Source of the DNA: a virus
Length of the DNA: 36,021 nt
Reading direction: 5' to 3' (one strand)
IMG/VR virus record: IMGVR_UViG_3300033153_004893
Span: 1-36,021 of that record
The notes under the pieces were generated by a model. The model saw only the letters and a program-made list of their open reading frames with translations. It ran no database searches and was not told where the DNA came from. This document shows, piece by piece, positions 31,075 through 36,021 of this stretch; within the stretch, counting starts at the first letter, position 1; every line of letters begins with the position of its first letter. Position numbers and translations under genes: made by a program.

Positions 31075-31953
31075 TCAATCCAACCCCCCACCGATCGGCT
31101 CTGTGTCAACCTCACAAGGTATATCGTGATCAAACTCCCTCACGTATTCCAATTCTTTATCCTTTCTCCTCTTTTGCTTCCTTTCGTACCCTTCAGAATA
31201 ATAATTTCCTGTCTCGGCCATTGAATGCTTAAACCAGCCAACATTGGATTTGATTTTCAAGTGATCTAAAGCCCCTACTTTCAAATCATGTAAAAAATGG
31301 AGACAAGAAATAAACAAAACCCGCCCGTCAATTTCTCTGTCAACAGCCCAAAGCAGATCCTTTTCTGACAACATGAAATCTTGGGCTCTCATCTCATCAA
31401 AAAATTCTGGTGTAAACCTATCCGAAAAAGTAGGAGGGACTGGTGGGTGGTTTCTTTCTTTCTTACCTTCTTCCCTTCTTTCTTTCTTAGGGGCTTGTAA
31501 GTTGTTAGAAATCATTGACGTATTCGGAAGCTCGTGTTCGCGTCGTGTTCGCGCAATGTTGGTCCGTGTTCGCGTCGTGTTCGCGCATTGTTCGTCGTGT
31601 GTGTTTCTCATGTTCGTAGTATTAGCATTGCCTTGATATATTTCCCAATTACATACACTTACAACAATACCTCGTGTTTGTTTCGTGATCTTTATACGTT
31701 CGGTTTCTTCTAAATATTTCAGTAAATTTTTTAATTTTGTTCGCTTAATTTTTATACAATCTGACAGTTCAGTGACTACATAATAGGCATCTCCAGACTG
31801 AAGTTGTACTTGTTTCAATCCAATTTTTATCTTTCTTGGCTTCCATTTCGCTTCAACTAAGATCTTGCACCACAACCCAAGCAACAATAGATCATCGCCT
31901 ATATCGCTTTCAATCATCGACCTGTAAACTTTAACCCAAGAATTATCTGACAT
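31075..31953 (-). CDS. O-like phage replication initiator
   Basis: A 292-residue protein. The N-terminal domain (NSWVKVYRSMIESDIGDDLLL ... VVSVCNWEIYQ, about 1-108) is a winged helix of the phage replisome-organiser type. A polar linker (110-175) follows, then a C-terminal helical domain (TPEFFDEMRAQDFMLSEKDLLW) with a basic tail. It would bind an origin and load the host helicase. The DNA of the linker holds four 11-bp iterons (31532-31585) and a pyrimidine-rich tract (31451-31488), as in lambda O. ATGAGGT upstream of ATG is the ribosome-binding site and part of a folding switch. Confidence 0.85.
   Translation of the reverse strand: MSDNSWVKVYRSMIESDIGDDLLLLGLWCKILVEAKWKPRKIKIGLKQVQLQSGDAYYVVTELSDCIKIKRTKLKNLLKYLEETERIKITKQTRGIVVSVCNWEIYQGNANTTNMRNTHDEQCANTTRTRTNIARTRREHELPNTSMISNNLQAPKKERREEGKKERNHPPVPPTFSDRFTPEFFDEMRAQDFMLSEKDLLWAVDREIDGRVLFISCLHFLHDLKVGALDHLKIKSNVGWFKHSMAETGNYYSEGYERKQKRRKDKELEYVREFDHDIPCEVDTEPIGGGLD
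31451..31488. other. Strand-asymmetric pyrimidine tract beside the iterons
   Basis: Thirty-eight bases of plus-strand T/C with a single A (31465), so the initiator-coding strand is almost pure purine. Such tracts sit next to the iterons in lambda-type origins and ease unwinding. It codes the KKERREEGKKER-type part of the initiator linker. Confidence 0.6.
31532..31585. repeat. Four 11-bp iterons, candidate replication origin
   Basis: TCGTGTTCGCG occurs at 31532-31542, 31543-31553 and 31575-31585, and once with C for the first T at 31564-31574. They form two pairs 32 bp apart, inside a longer 28-bp repeat (31533-31560 and 31565-31592, one mismatch). The block is GC-rich in an AT-rich genome and lies in the linker-coding part of the O-like gene. 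Confidence 0.75.
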
Positions 31954-31960
31954 GCATTTA

Positions 31961-32017
31961 CCTCATAAGTTAATTGACAGCTGAACAGCAATGAGGCATA
32001 AAAAGAAGGCCTCATAA
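31961..32017 (-). promoter_or_regulatory. Competing-pair switch at the initiator ribosome-binding site
   Basis: Read on the minus strand, the leader contains ATGAGGC (32015-32009), then GCCTCAT (31997-31991), then ATGAGG (31966-31961), which is the ribosome-binding site. The middle GCCTCAT can pair with the upstream copy (7 bp, leaving the site free) or with the site itself (6 bp, hiding it). An RNA binding the upstream copy would switch the initiator off. Confidence 0.55.
31974..32002 (+). promoter_or_regulatory. Promoter for the antisense small RNA
   Basis: TTGACA (31974-31979), a 17-bp spacer and CATAAA (31997-32002). The -35 is perfect and the -10 matches four of six. RNA would begin near 32009. 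The -10 sits inside the ATGAGGC/GCCTCAT inverted repeat. Confidence 0.55.
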
Positions 32018-32090
32018 TCGGGTTTAAACTCCAAGGTTCTTACTCGTGGCTAAAACCCGAACAAAGCTGCCAACGCTGTTCGGGTTTTTT
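32009..32090 (+). ncRNA. Predicted ~80-nt antisense RNA opposite the initiator leader
   Basis: Between the promoter at 31974-32002 and the terminator ending at 32090 lies no plausible coding frame. The RNA would begin GGCCTCATAATCGGG and end in a 12-bp terminator. It is complementary to the predicted initiator mRNA leader from about 32081 to 32009, including its ATGAGGC segment, and its CCTCATAA also matches the initiator ribosome-binding site TTATGAGG at 31968-31961. Position and direction correspond to lambda OOP RNA, and the logic resembles plasmid copy-control RNAs. Not experimentally known; the call rests on promoter, terminator and complementarity. Confidence 0.5.
32052..32090 (+). terminator. 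Strong rho-independent terminator of the small RNA
   Basis: AAAACCCGAACA (32052-32063) pairs with TGTTCGGGTTTT (32077-32088) as a 12-bp stem, and the T-run continues to 32090. The segment TCGGGTTT at 32018-32025 can also pair with the first arm, giving an alternative fold. Read leftward it is a hairpin followed by TTTT. Confidence 0.82.
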
Positions 32091-32116
32091 ATATCTTAAT
32101 AAAAAATTTATTGCAA
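32088..32116 (-). promoter_or_regulatory. Candidate promoter for the replication initiator
   Basis: On the minus strand, TTGCAA (32116-32111), a 17-bp spacer and TATAAA (32093-32088). RNA would begin near 32081, inside the stem of the small-RNA terminator, giving a leader of about 130 bases before the initiator ATG. The surrounding DNA is AT-rich, so this is a moderate call. Confidence 0.4.
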
Positions 32117-32144
32117 TCACCGCACAATTAAATTATTAAAGAGT

Positions 32145-32172
32145 CTAATACTTCTCCCGAAAGTAGTATTAG
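32145..32172. other. Hairpin in the ERF-initiator gap
   Basis: CTAATACT (32145-32152) and AGTATTAG (32165-32172) form a perfect 8-bp stem with a 12-base loop. No T-run in either direction. It lies just past the terminator of the annealing-protein gene and could be a protein site or RNA-stability element. Confidence 0.5.
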
Positions 32173-32175
32173 CTC

Positions 32176-32230
32176 AAAAACTAGGTGCCATGTAATACGT
32201 CTTGTTGTAGCTCTGTCGTAGTACATGGCA
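32176..32230 (-). terminator. Terminator after the ERF annealing-protein gene
   Basis: A 13-bp stem with one mismatch (32218-32230 with 32186-32198, loop of 19) begins 5 bases after the stop. On the minus strand it is followed by CCTAGTTTTT. TTTT also flanks it in the rightward sense. This suggests the initiator is transcribed from its own promoter rather than only from the upstream genes. Confidence 0.6.
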
Positions 32231-32235
32231 TTTTG

Positions 32236-32949
32236 TTATTCTGGTGGTTTCACAACCATCGCCTTGGCTTCTTGGTAGTATTTCCTTAAGGCTGATATGT
32301 CACTGGCTTCCAACTTTTCCAAAGGCTTTTGCAAGAACGCCTGCAAATCTCCCTTTGTTATCCCAAGTGTGTCAAATGCCGCTATCGTCCCGTTCAGATC
32401 AAATGGTTTCACTTGCTGCTTTTGTTGATTCTGCTTGGGTTTTTGCTGTTGATTTCCATTATTTTGGTTGTAATTACCTTGTCTTTGGTTGTTGACAGGC
32501 TGTTGATTTCCTTTTCCACTGGCCGCGTTGCCATCATCATCGCCATCAGTAGCAATACCAACCATAGCACTAAGGGCATATCTCTTGAGGTAAGAAATCG
32601 CACTACCAACGCTTTGAGGGTCTTGCTTTTTCGTTTCAACAGCGAAAGAGCTAGCAATAAACTCATTAGAACTATGAGTAAGAATAGTAACAAGCCCGAT
32701 GGTTGGGGGCTTTCCTGTAGGTAACTGGGTGATTGCGAGTTCATTATCTGCTAGCTCCTTTCGACAAGCTCTCCATACTGATGCGAGATCAGCATATTTT
32801 GATTTATAAAATGGGTTGCTGGAATCCCTAGACGCGGCTTCCATTAGAGCTTGGGCCTTTGAAAGAGCTAGAGACAACTTCCCTATTGTTGGAGACATCT
32901 CGTACCCAAGTGGTGATTTTATGACTAATTCATTTTTGACAGTATCCAT
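32236..32949 (-). CDS. ERF-superfamily single-strand annealing protein
   Basis: A 237-residue recombinase that anneals complementary strands during phage recombination. NPFYKSKYADLASVWRACR, LVTILTHSSNEFI and VGSAISYLKRYALSAMVGI, then ATDGDDDGN, are the core ERF motifs (about residues 45-145). A Gln/Asn-rich linker and a small C-terminal helical domain follow. AAGGAGGTTGAGGA precedes ATG, and it overlaps the HTH gene by 25 bases. No partner exonuclease is seen in the window. Confidence 0.92.
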   Translation of the reverse strand: MDTVKNELVIKSPLGYEMSPTIGKLSLALSKAQALMEAASRDSSNPFYKSKYADLASVWRACRKELADNELAITQLPTGKPPTIGLVTILTHSSNEFIASSFAVETKKQDPQSVGSAISYLKRYALSAMVGIATDGDDDGNAASGKGNQQPVNNQRQGNYNQNNGNQQQKPKQNQQKQQVKPFDLNGTIAAFDTLGITKGDLQAFLQKPLEKLEASDISALRKYYQEAKAMVVKPPE

Positions 32950-33122
32950 TCCTCAACCTCCTTCCTTGGCCATAAGTTCCGACCATTGGCTACCTTAATT
33001 GGTTCTACTAGATAGCCATCTTTGACCCACCTATAAATACTCCGCTTTGTAACCTTCAATAATCTGGCTAGCTCATCCGTTGTGAGAAACCCCTTTTCAG
33101 GCATCACTTCCTCTTTTATCAT
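32925..33122 (-). CDS. Helix-turn-helix DNA-binding protein (excisionase/AlpA-like)
   Basis: A 65-residue protein. FLTTDELARLLKVTKRSIYRWVKDGYL and RNLWPRKEVEEWI form the MerR-like winged helix of excisionase/AlpA family proteins. With no integrase present it is more likely a regulator than a recombination factor. AGGAG lies 5 bases before the ATG at 33122; Met7 with GAGGAAGTG is an alternative. It is the first gene of the replication block. Confidence 0.85.
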   Translation of the reverse strand: MIKEEVMPEKGFLTTDELARLLKVTKRSIYRWVKDGYLVEPIKVANGRNLWPRKEVEEWILSKMN

Positions 33123-33274
33123 ACTATCTCCTGTGATATTTGATGCTAAACTATGTCAACACATGAAATATAAAGAAACGTTTTCATCAATTCAAGTATT
33201 ATTTTATTAATTAAATTGTATATGCTATAAGGTACTAAGAGCTTTGAATAATTATTAAGAAAATAGGTTGGGAT
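33123..33274. promoter_or_regulatory. Divergent control region between HTH and ribbon-helix-helix genes
   Basis: A leftward TTGACA lies at 33159-33154 with a poor -10 (TATCAC, spacer 15). Rightward, an extended -10 TGCTATAAG lies at 33223-33231 with a weak -35. The short inverted repeat ATGT..ACAT (33153-33164) overlaps the leftward -35, and the palindrome AAACGTTT lies at 33176-33183. These are plausible operators for one or both regulators; none is proven. Confidence 0.45.
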
Positions 33275-33463
33275 ATGGCAAAAGTTGGTAGAAGAGAAAA
33301 GAAAATTGAGGATAAAGTAGAGGTTTTAAGCATCGGAGTTTTACCAGAACAAAAGGTACAACTAAAGATATTGGCTAAGAACCAAAAAAAATCCCTAAGT
33401 AAATTACTCAGAGATTATATAGATAATATCTTGCTTGTTAATAGCGTGGAAGATGCTAGCTAG
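33275..33463 (+). CDS. Ribbon-helix-helix transcriptional regulator
   Basis: A 62-residue protein. A basic head is followed by VEVLSIGVLPEQKVQLKIL, KNQKKSLSKLLRDYIDNIL, i.e. one beta-strand and two helices of the Arc/CopG fold. It would bind DNA as a dimer, the strand in the major groove. It is the only clear protein gene facing rightward in the leftward arm and is divergent from the HTH gene, as expected for a switch or auto-repressor. The ribosome-binding site is weak (AGGTTGGGAT). It converges with the next gene with an 8-base overlap. Confidence 0.75.
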   Translation: MAKVGRREKKIEDKVEVLSIGVLPEQKVQLKILAKNQKKSLSKLLRDYIDNILLVNSVEDAS

Positions 33464-33683
33464 GTGTGTTTTGAATGGTGATATCATCATCTCTGTATAA
33501 TATCTTGCTACCATCGTAGAATAATATCGTGGCTATATCGCTTTCACTGTCTTGCTTTAGTACAAAATCATCTATGTTCTTTTGGATATAATCAAAAATT
33601 TGATTTATCACGGTTATAAAATCAAATTTCCCATCTAATGACCGCACGAAATCAATTGCTTGATTTGCTTGAAAACCGTTCAC
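33456..33683 (-). CDS. Hypothetical acidic protein
   Basis: A 75-residue acidic protein, MNGFQANQAIDFV onward, with helical N-terminal and beta-rich C-terminal parts and no recognised domain. The start is GTG with a consensus GGAGGTGCGCG just before it. It lies between the PP-loop gene and the ribbon-helix-helix regulator. Small acidic phage proteins can be DNA mimics; this is only a possibility. Confidence 0.68.
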   Translation of the reverse strand: MNGFQANQAIDFVRSLDGKFDFITVINQIFDYIQKNIDDFVLKQDSESDIATILFYDGSKILYRDDDITIQNTPS

Positions 33684-33778
33684 CGCGCACCTCCTTATTA
33701 ATATGGATCTTAGCTGTCCACTTATATTAATACTCGGATGATGTGCGGTGAAACTTTAGGTTATTTTGTAAGGTGCGG
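33684..33778. promoter_or_regulatory. Intergenic region with inverted repeat and GTGCGGT copies
   Basis: TTAATAT (33698-33704) and ATATTAA (33724-33730) face each other across 19 bases. GTGCGGT occurs twice on the plus strand near 33742 and 33772, with a related GCGCGGT on the minus strand near the start of the 33456-33683 gene. These could be operator sites for the gene at 33456-33683. No convincing promoter pair was found. Confidence 0.4.
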
Positions 33779-34537
33779 TTAATCCAAGTCTTGTAATTCT
33801 ATTTGGCACAATAAACCACAATCTATATTTGGCTCTTCTTTGTAATTTCCAAAATCAGATGGCATTTCATCAAGAAACAGCCGTTTTCTTTTTCCATCAC
33901 CTGCGTAAGTTTTATTTATTGATACGTCTAGTTTTCTTTCCAGCTCTGCCATCTTCTTGAAGATATCGGGGAAATCGATTCTTATCTTGTTCCAATACCC
34001 TCCTCCACCCTTCACGCAACCGATGCAATTATTGTTCTTGTATCCAAGCGAATACATAAATGGTTTTTTTATTCCGGCCATTTTTAGCAGCGCATGACAA
34101 TCGCCCTTGGTCATTTGCTTGTCGAATAATGGGGTTTCTAGCGTTATTTCTGGATTGTTATTTCTAAATCTTTCAATTCTATTGGCTTCACTAGCGTCAT
34201 ACCCAAAAACCTGAATATCATCAACACGCTGGAAATCATGCCTTAGTTTTTTCTTTAGTTCCGTTGTACACATGGCCCCATGAACACCGACCAACCAACC
34301 CTTGTTAAAGACGTCCCACATGTCTTTGTATTTTTCTGAGTGTAAAATAGTAATTTCATGATCGAACCAAGCTTCACAATCCTTAAGGAATCTAACATTA
34401 TCCTGATGTTCGCTAGAGGTATCTGTATAAATAATATGAATAGGGTTTTTCCCCTTATATTTCTTGATTGCTATCTTAGTTGCAACAGCAGAAGTTATGC
34501 CGCACGAAAACCAACAAACAACACGTCTATCTCCCAC
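33779..34537 (-). CDS. PP-loop / PAPS-reductase-like protein
   Basis: A 252-residue protein of the adenine-nucleotide alpha-hydrolase fold. The PP-loop variant is FSCGITSAVA (residues 10-19, SxGxxS), followed by HIIYTDTSSEH, CTTELKKKLRHDF and NNNCIGCVKGGGGYW, with Cys pairs as in PAPS reductase and DndC-type proteins. Such phage proteins may activate a substrate with ATP, for example in sulfur or nucleotide chemistry, or counter host defence; the reaction here is unknown. Start is GTG with AGGGGG nearby. It lies next to the two lipoprotein genes. Confidence 0.85.
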   Translation of the reverse strand: MGDRRVVCWFSCGITSAVATKIAIKKYKGKNPIHIIYTDTSSEHQDNVRFLKDCEAWFDHEITILHSEKYKDMWDVFNKGWLVGVHGAMCTTELKKKLRHDFQRVDDIQVFGYDASEANRIERFRNNNPEITLETPLFDKQMTKGDCHALLKMAGIKKPFMYSLGYKNNNCIGCVKGGGGYWNKIRIDFPDIFKKMAELERKLDVSINKTYAGDGKRKRLFLDEMPSDFGNYKEEPNIDCGLLCQIELQDLD

Positions 34538-34549
34538 ATTACCCCCTAG

Positions 34550-34915
34550 TTAAAACTTAAGTATTAATCTATCACCAATAAACGGCCAATCATCCAAATA
34601 ATATCCATAGTGCAAAACAACCTCAGAAGCATAAGGTAGGTTGTCTCTGTGAATGTAAATAGCCTCATCACTCTCTAGGGTGACATTGATACCTATATAG
34701 CTGTCATTCTCCTCAAATGGCAGCCAAGCCTCGTTGCTGTAGATATACTGCTGATCCTCAACCTCAGCTAAGACAATCAAAATAGCATCACGGCCAACAT
34801 GCTCCCTATTAACTTCTATTTGAAGATTAACCCCCTCGATGGTTTTAACTTCCGATTCAATGGGAATCATCTTACACCCAACAATTATCATTATTGCTAT
34901 CAGTAAATATTTCAT
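34550..34915 (-). CDS. Small lipoprotein sharing the protease C-terminal domain
   Basis: A 121-residue protein. Residues 1-14 (MKYLLIAIMIIVGC) are a lipoprotein signal with Cys14. The remainder, about 90 residues (EVNREHVGRDAILIVLAEVEDQQ, IHRDNLPYASEVVLHYGYY), matches in order the last 90 residues of the adjacent metzincin (VAPEHVGKEAIKLVAAHLEDQ, FKDNYPYGGEIKLLWGYM). It is thus a catalytic-domain-free partner or paralogue. AAGGAGG precedes ATG. Confidence 0.9.
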   Translation of the reverse strand: MKYLLIAIMIIVGCKMIPIESEVKTIEGVNLQIEVNREHVGRDAILIVLAEVEDQQYIYSNEAWLPFEENDSYIGINVTLESDEAIYIHRDNLPYASEVVLHYGYYLDDWPFIGDRLILKF

Positions 34916-34967
34916 ACATCACCTCCTTATAGGTAGTTATCGGCCGTTAACTTCCAAAAAGTTAGAA

Positions 34968-36021
34968 TTAATTCAAAAAAGTTGTAACTCTGTCATTAAA
35001 ATAGATCTTACCACCGATCATATAGCCCCAAAGAAGCTTAATCTCGCCACCGTATGGGTAATTATCCTTAAAAATTACTGTCGATTCTGTCGTCGTTAGA
35101 ACCTTTTTGCTCCCAATGAGTAAATCACCATCATCAAACTCGGACCAACTACCATCAGAATACAAAAACCACTGATCTTCTAGGTGAGCAGCGACTAACT
35201 TTATTGCTTCCTTGCCAACATGCTCAGGAGCAACCTTCATCTTTAGTTCAATTTTGGTAAAAACATCTACATCAAGCTCAAGTCTTCCATTTTCACCACT
35301 TACATACTTACCCCCATTGTACACAACGGCCTCAAAGCTAACTCTTTCATGCTGAGATGAAACACCAGACCAATTGCCTTTAACGATCCTTTGGTGTTCC
35401 TTTAAATCAACATCAGATAGCCCCAGAGCCTCGCGTAAATTAAGGTGATACATCAATGGGTAATCTTCCCCATCATCACCATCAAGATGCCTAATGCCAA
35501 TTACATGGCCTAATTCGTGAGCAAGTAGATTTGTCATAGCTAACTCATCAAATATGAAATTATACTCACTCTCAATTGCTTGGTTGCCATTGAATAAACT
35601 TTCATTTATCAGGACATTGAAAAAATCGTATACACCTCTTTTTGGAGATCCGGCAGCGCCCATAATTGTTGAGCTGTAACGTGCCCCATATAAAGCATCT
35701 ATAATATCCCCTGTCGCGTCACAGATCACAGGATTATACTTTCTTGTTTTCTTAGGATTGCTGTTAAAAAATGGGATAGATGTGTAACCTGATGGCATTG
35801 AGCTAGCATCCCAAGTGTGATCCTTGTAGTTATCAATATCTATTTCAAAACCTATGTCATCGCCTCTTACAAAACGCCTTGGAGTTCCTTCTATCTTGTT
35901 CCATATGCCTAGAGCATCTTCTATTATCCTCTCTCTTCCATCTTTTCCATATGTCGCAAAGCAGCTTGATTCGAAGTTTAGTACATAATTACCCTCATAC
36001 TGTGGGGCATCGTATACGGTA
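34968..36021 (-). CDS. Metzincin-type metalloprotease lipoprotein (C-terminal and central part)
   Basis: This frame stays open to the window end and continues in frame into 188-115 on the circular map; the right copy lacks only the first 74 bases. The complete chain is 375 residues. HELGHVIGIRH (His193, Glu194, His197, His203) is the HExxHxxGxxH zinc motif of metzincins, and YPLMYH (Met215) fits the Met-turn. The last ~90 residues are a beta domain shared with the neighbouring small lipoprotein. With its lipobox Cys15 it would act as a membrane-anchored protease outside the cytoplasm. Targets are unknown: host surface protein, competitor or predator factors are possibilities. Such a protease is uncommon in phages. 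Confidence 0.92.
   Translation of the reverse strand, partial: TVYDAPQYEGNYVLNFESSCFATYGKDGRERIIEDALGIWNKIEGTPRRFVRGDDIGFEIDIDNYKDHTWDASSMPSGYTSIPFFNSNPKKTRKYNPVICDATGDIIDALYGARYSSTIMGAAGSPKRGVYDFFNVLINESLFNGNQAIESEYNFIFDELAMTNLLAHELGHVIGIRHLDGDDGEDYPLMYHLNLREALGLSDVDLKEHQRIVKGNWSGVSSQHERVSFEAVVYNGGKYVSGENGRLELDVDVFTKIELKMKVAPEHVGKEAIKLVAAHLEDQWFLYSDGSWSEFDDGDLLIGSKKVLTTTESTVIFKDNYPYGGEIKLLWGYMIGGKIYFNDRVTTFLN
35908..36021. repeat. Right copy of exact 114-bp terminal direct repeat
   Basis: Identical to 1-114. It codes the same part of the protease as the left copy and joins seamlessly to it. Confidence 0.97.

Noticed and set aside
31920-32018. 33-residue leader peptide frame (minus strand) starting MRPSFYASLL and overlapping the initiator start
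   Set aside because: It has no properly spaced ribosome-binding site (GGAG is 13 bases from its ATG). It stays a possibility for coupled translation but is not supported enough to list as a gene.
31954-32235. tRNA or known riboswitch in the largest non-coding gap
   Set aside because: The hairpins do not form a cloverleaf and no CCA-type end or known aptamer core is recognisable.
32925-33122. Excisionase implying site-specific integration
   Set aside because: No integrase or attachment-site pair was found in the window, so the protein is described only as an HTH regulator-like product.
33684-33778. GTGCGGT / ACCGCAC as a genome-wide regulatory motif
   Set aside because: The hexamer also occurs repeatedly inside structural genes as common Ala/Val codons, so enrichment in gaps could not be established by eye.

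Overview
The window is the complete genome of a tailed double-stranded DNA phage, most likely a siphovirus of a Gram-negative host. It holds a full head, packaging and tail gene set but no contractile-sheath gene, and it carries no rRNA, tRNA, integrase or ordinary bacterial chromosome genes. Bases 1-114 are repeated exactly at 35908-36021. One lipoprotein-protease gene is intact only when the two ends are joined, so the molecule is best read as a 35,907-bp circle or a terminally redundant genome. A Gram-negative host is inferred from two lipobox signal peptides, sigma70-like promoters and the SSB type. Host species is not determinable from the sequence alone.

The genome has two arms. They diverge from the intergenic region 3449-3570, which holds a near-consensus promoter (TTGATA, 17 bp, TATAAT), and converge at 29883-29886, where two stop codons overlap. 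The rightward arm (3571-29886) is the structural and lysis arm. In order it holds small terminase, large terminase, portal, two head/tail-completion paralogues, scaffold, major capsid protein, a group of capsid or fibre accessory proteins, connector, tail terminator, tail tube, G/GT tail chaperones with a -1 frameshift (GGGAAAC), tape measure, distal tail and tip proteins, and fibres. One fibre has a signal-peptide-like N-terminus. These are followed by an antisense holin-like gene, a NlpC/P60-type endolysin, a DUF1353 protein, a metallophosphoesterase and an HNH-like protein.

The leftward arm runs from 3448 through position 1 and the right end down to 29883. Its first part is a cassette of very small overlapping genes: a DUF6948-like protein, a Gly-Ser/Tyr/Asp hexanucleotide-repeat protein, a DUF3850/ASCH-like protein, several Cys-rich proteins, a 26-residue membrane peptide and an HNH nuclease. 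Next is a cargo-like block with a metzincin lipoprotein, a second lipoprotein sharing its C-terminal domain, and a PP-loop/PAPS-reductase-like protein. The last part is a replication block: HTH protein, ERF single-strand annealing protein, O-like replication initiator, small membrane protein, two paralogous small proteins and SSB. A ribbon-helix-helix regulator is the only clear protein-coding gene on the opposite strand in this arm.

The most interesting region is 31451-32116. Four 11-bp iterons and an adjacent strand-asymmetric pyrimidine tract lie inside the replication-initiator gene, as in the lambda origin within gene O. Just upstream of that gene is a predicted ~80-nt opposite-strand RNA with its own promoter and terminator. 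It would be complementary to the initiator mRNA leader. The leader itself has two ATGAGG copies, one of them the ribosome-binding site, competing for one CCTCAT segment. This resembles plasmid-style antisense control of replication. Several genes under 60 codons that are easy to miss were recovered by reading the sequence (1893-1973, 2518-2691, 29728-29886, 30837-31007). All functional statements are from sequence reading only; no database search was run.
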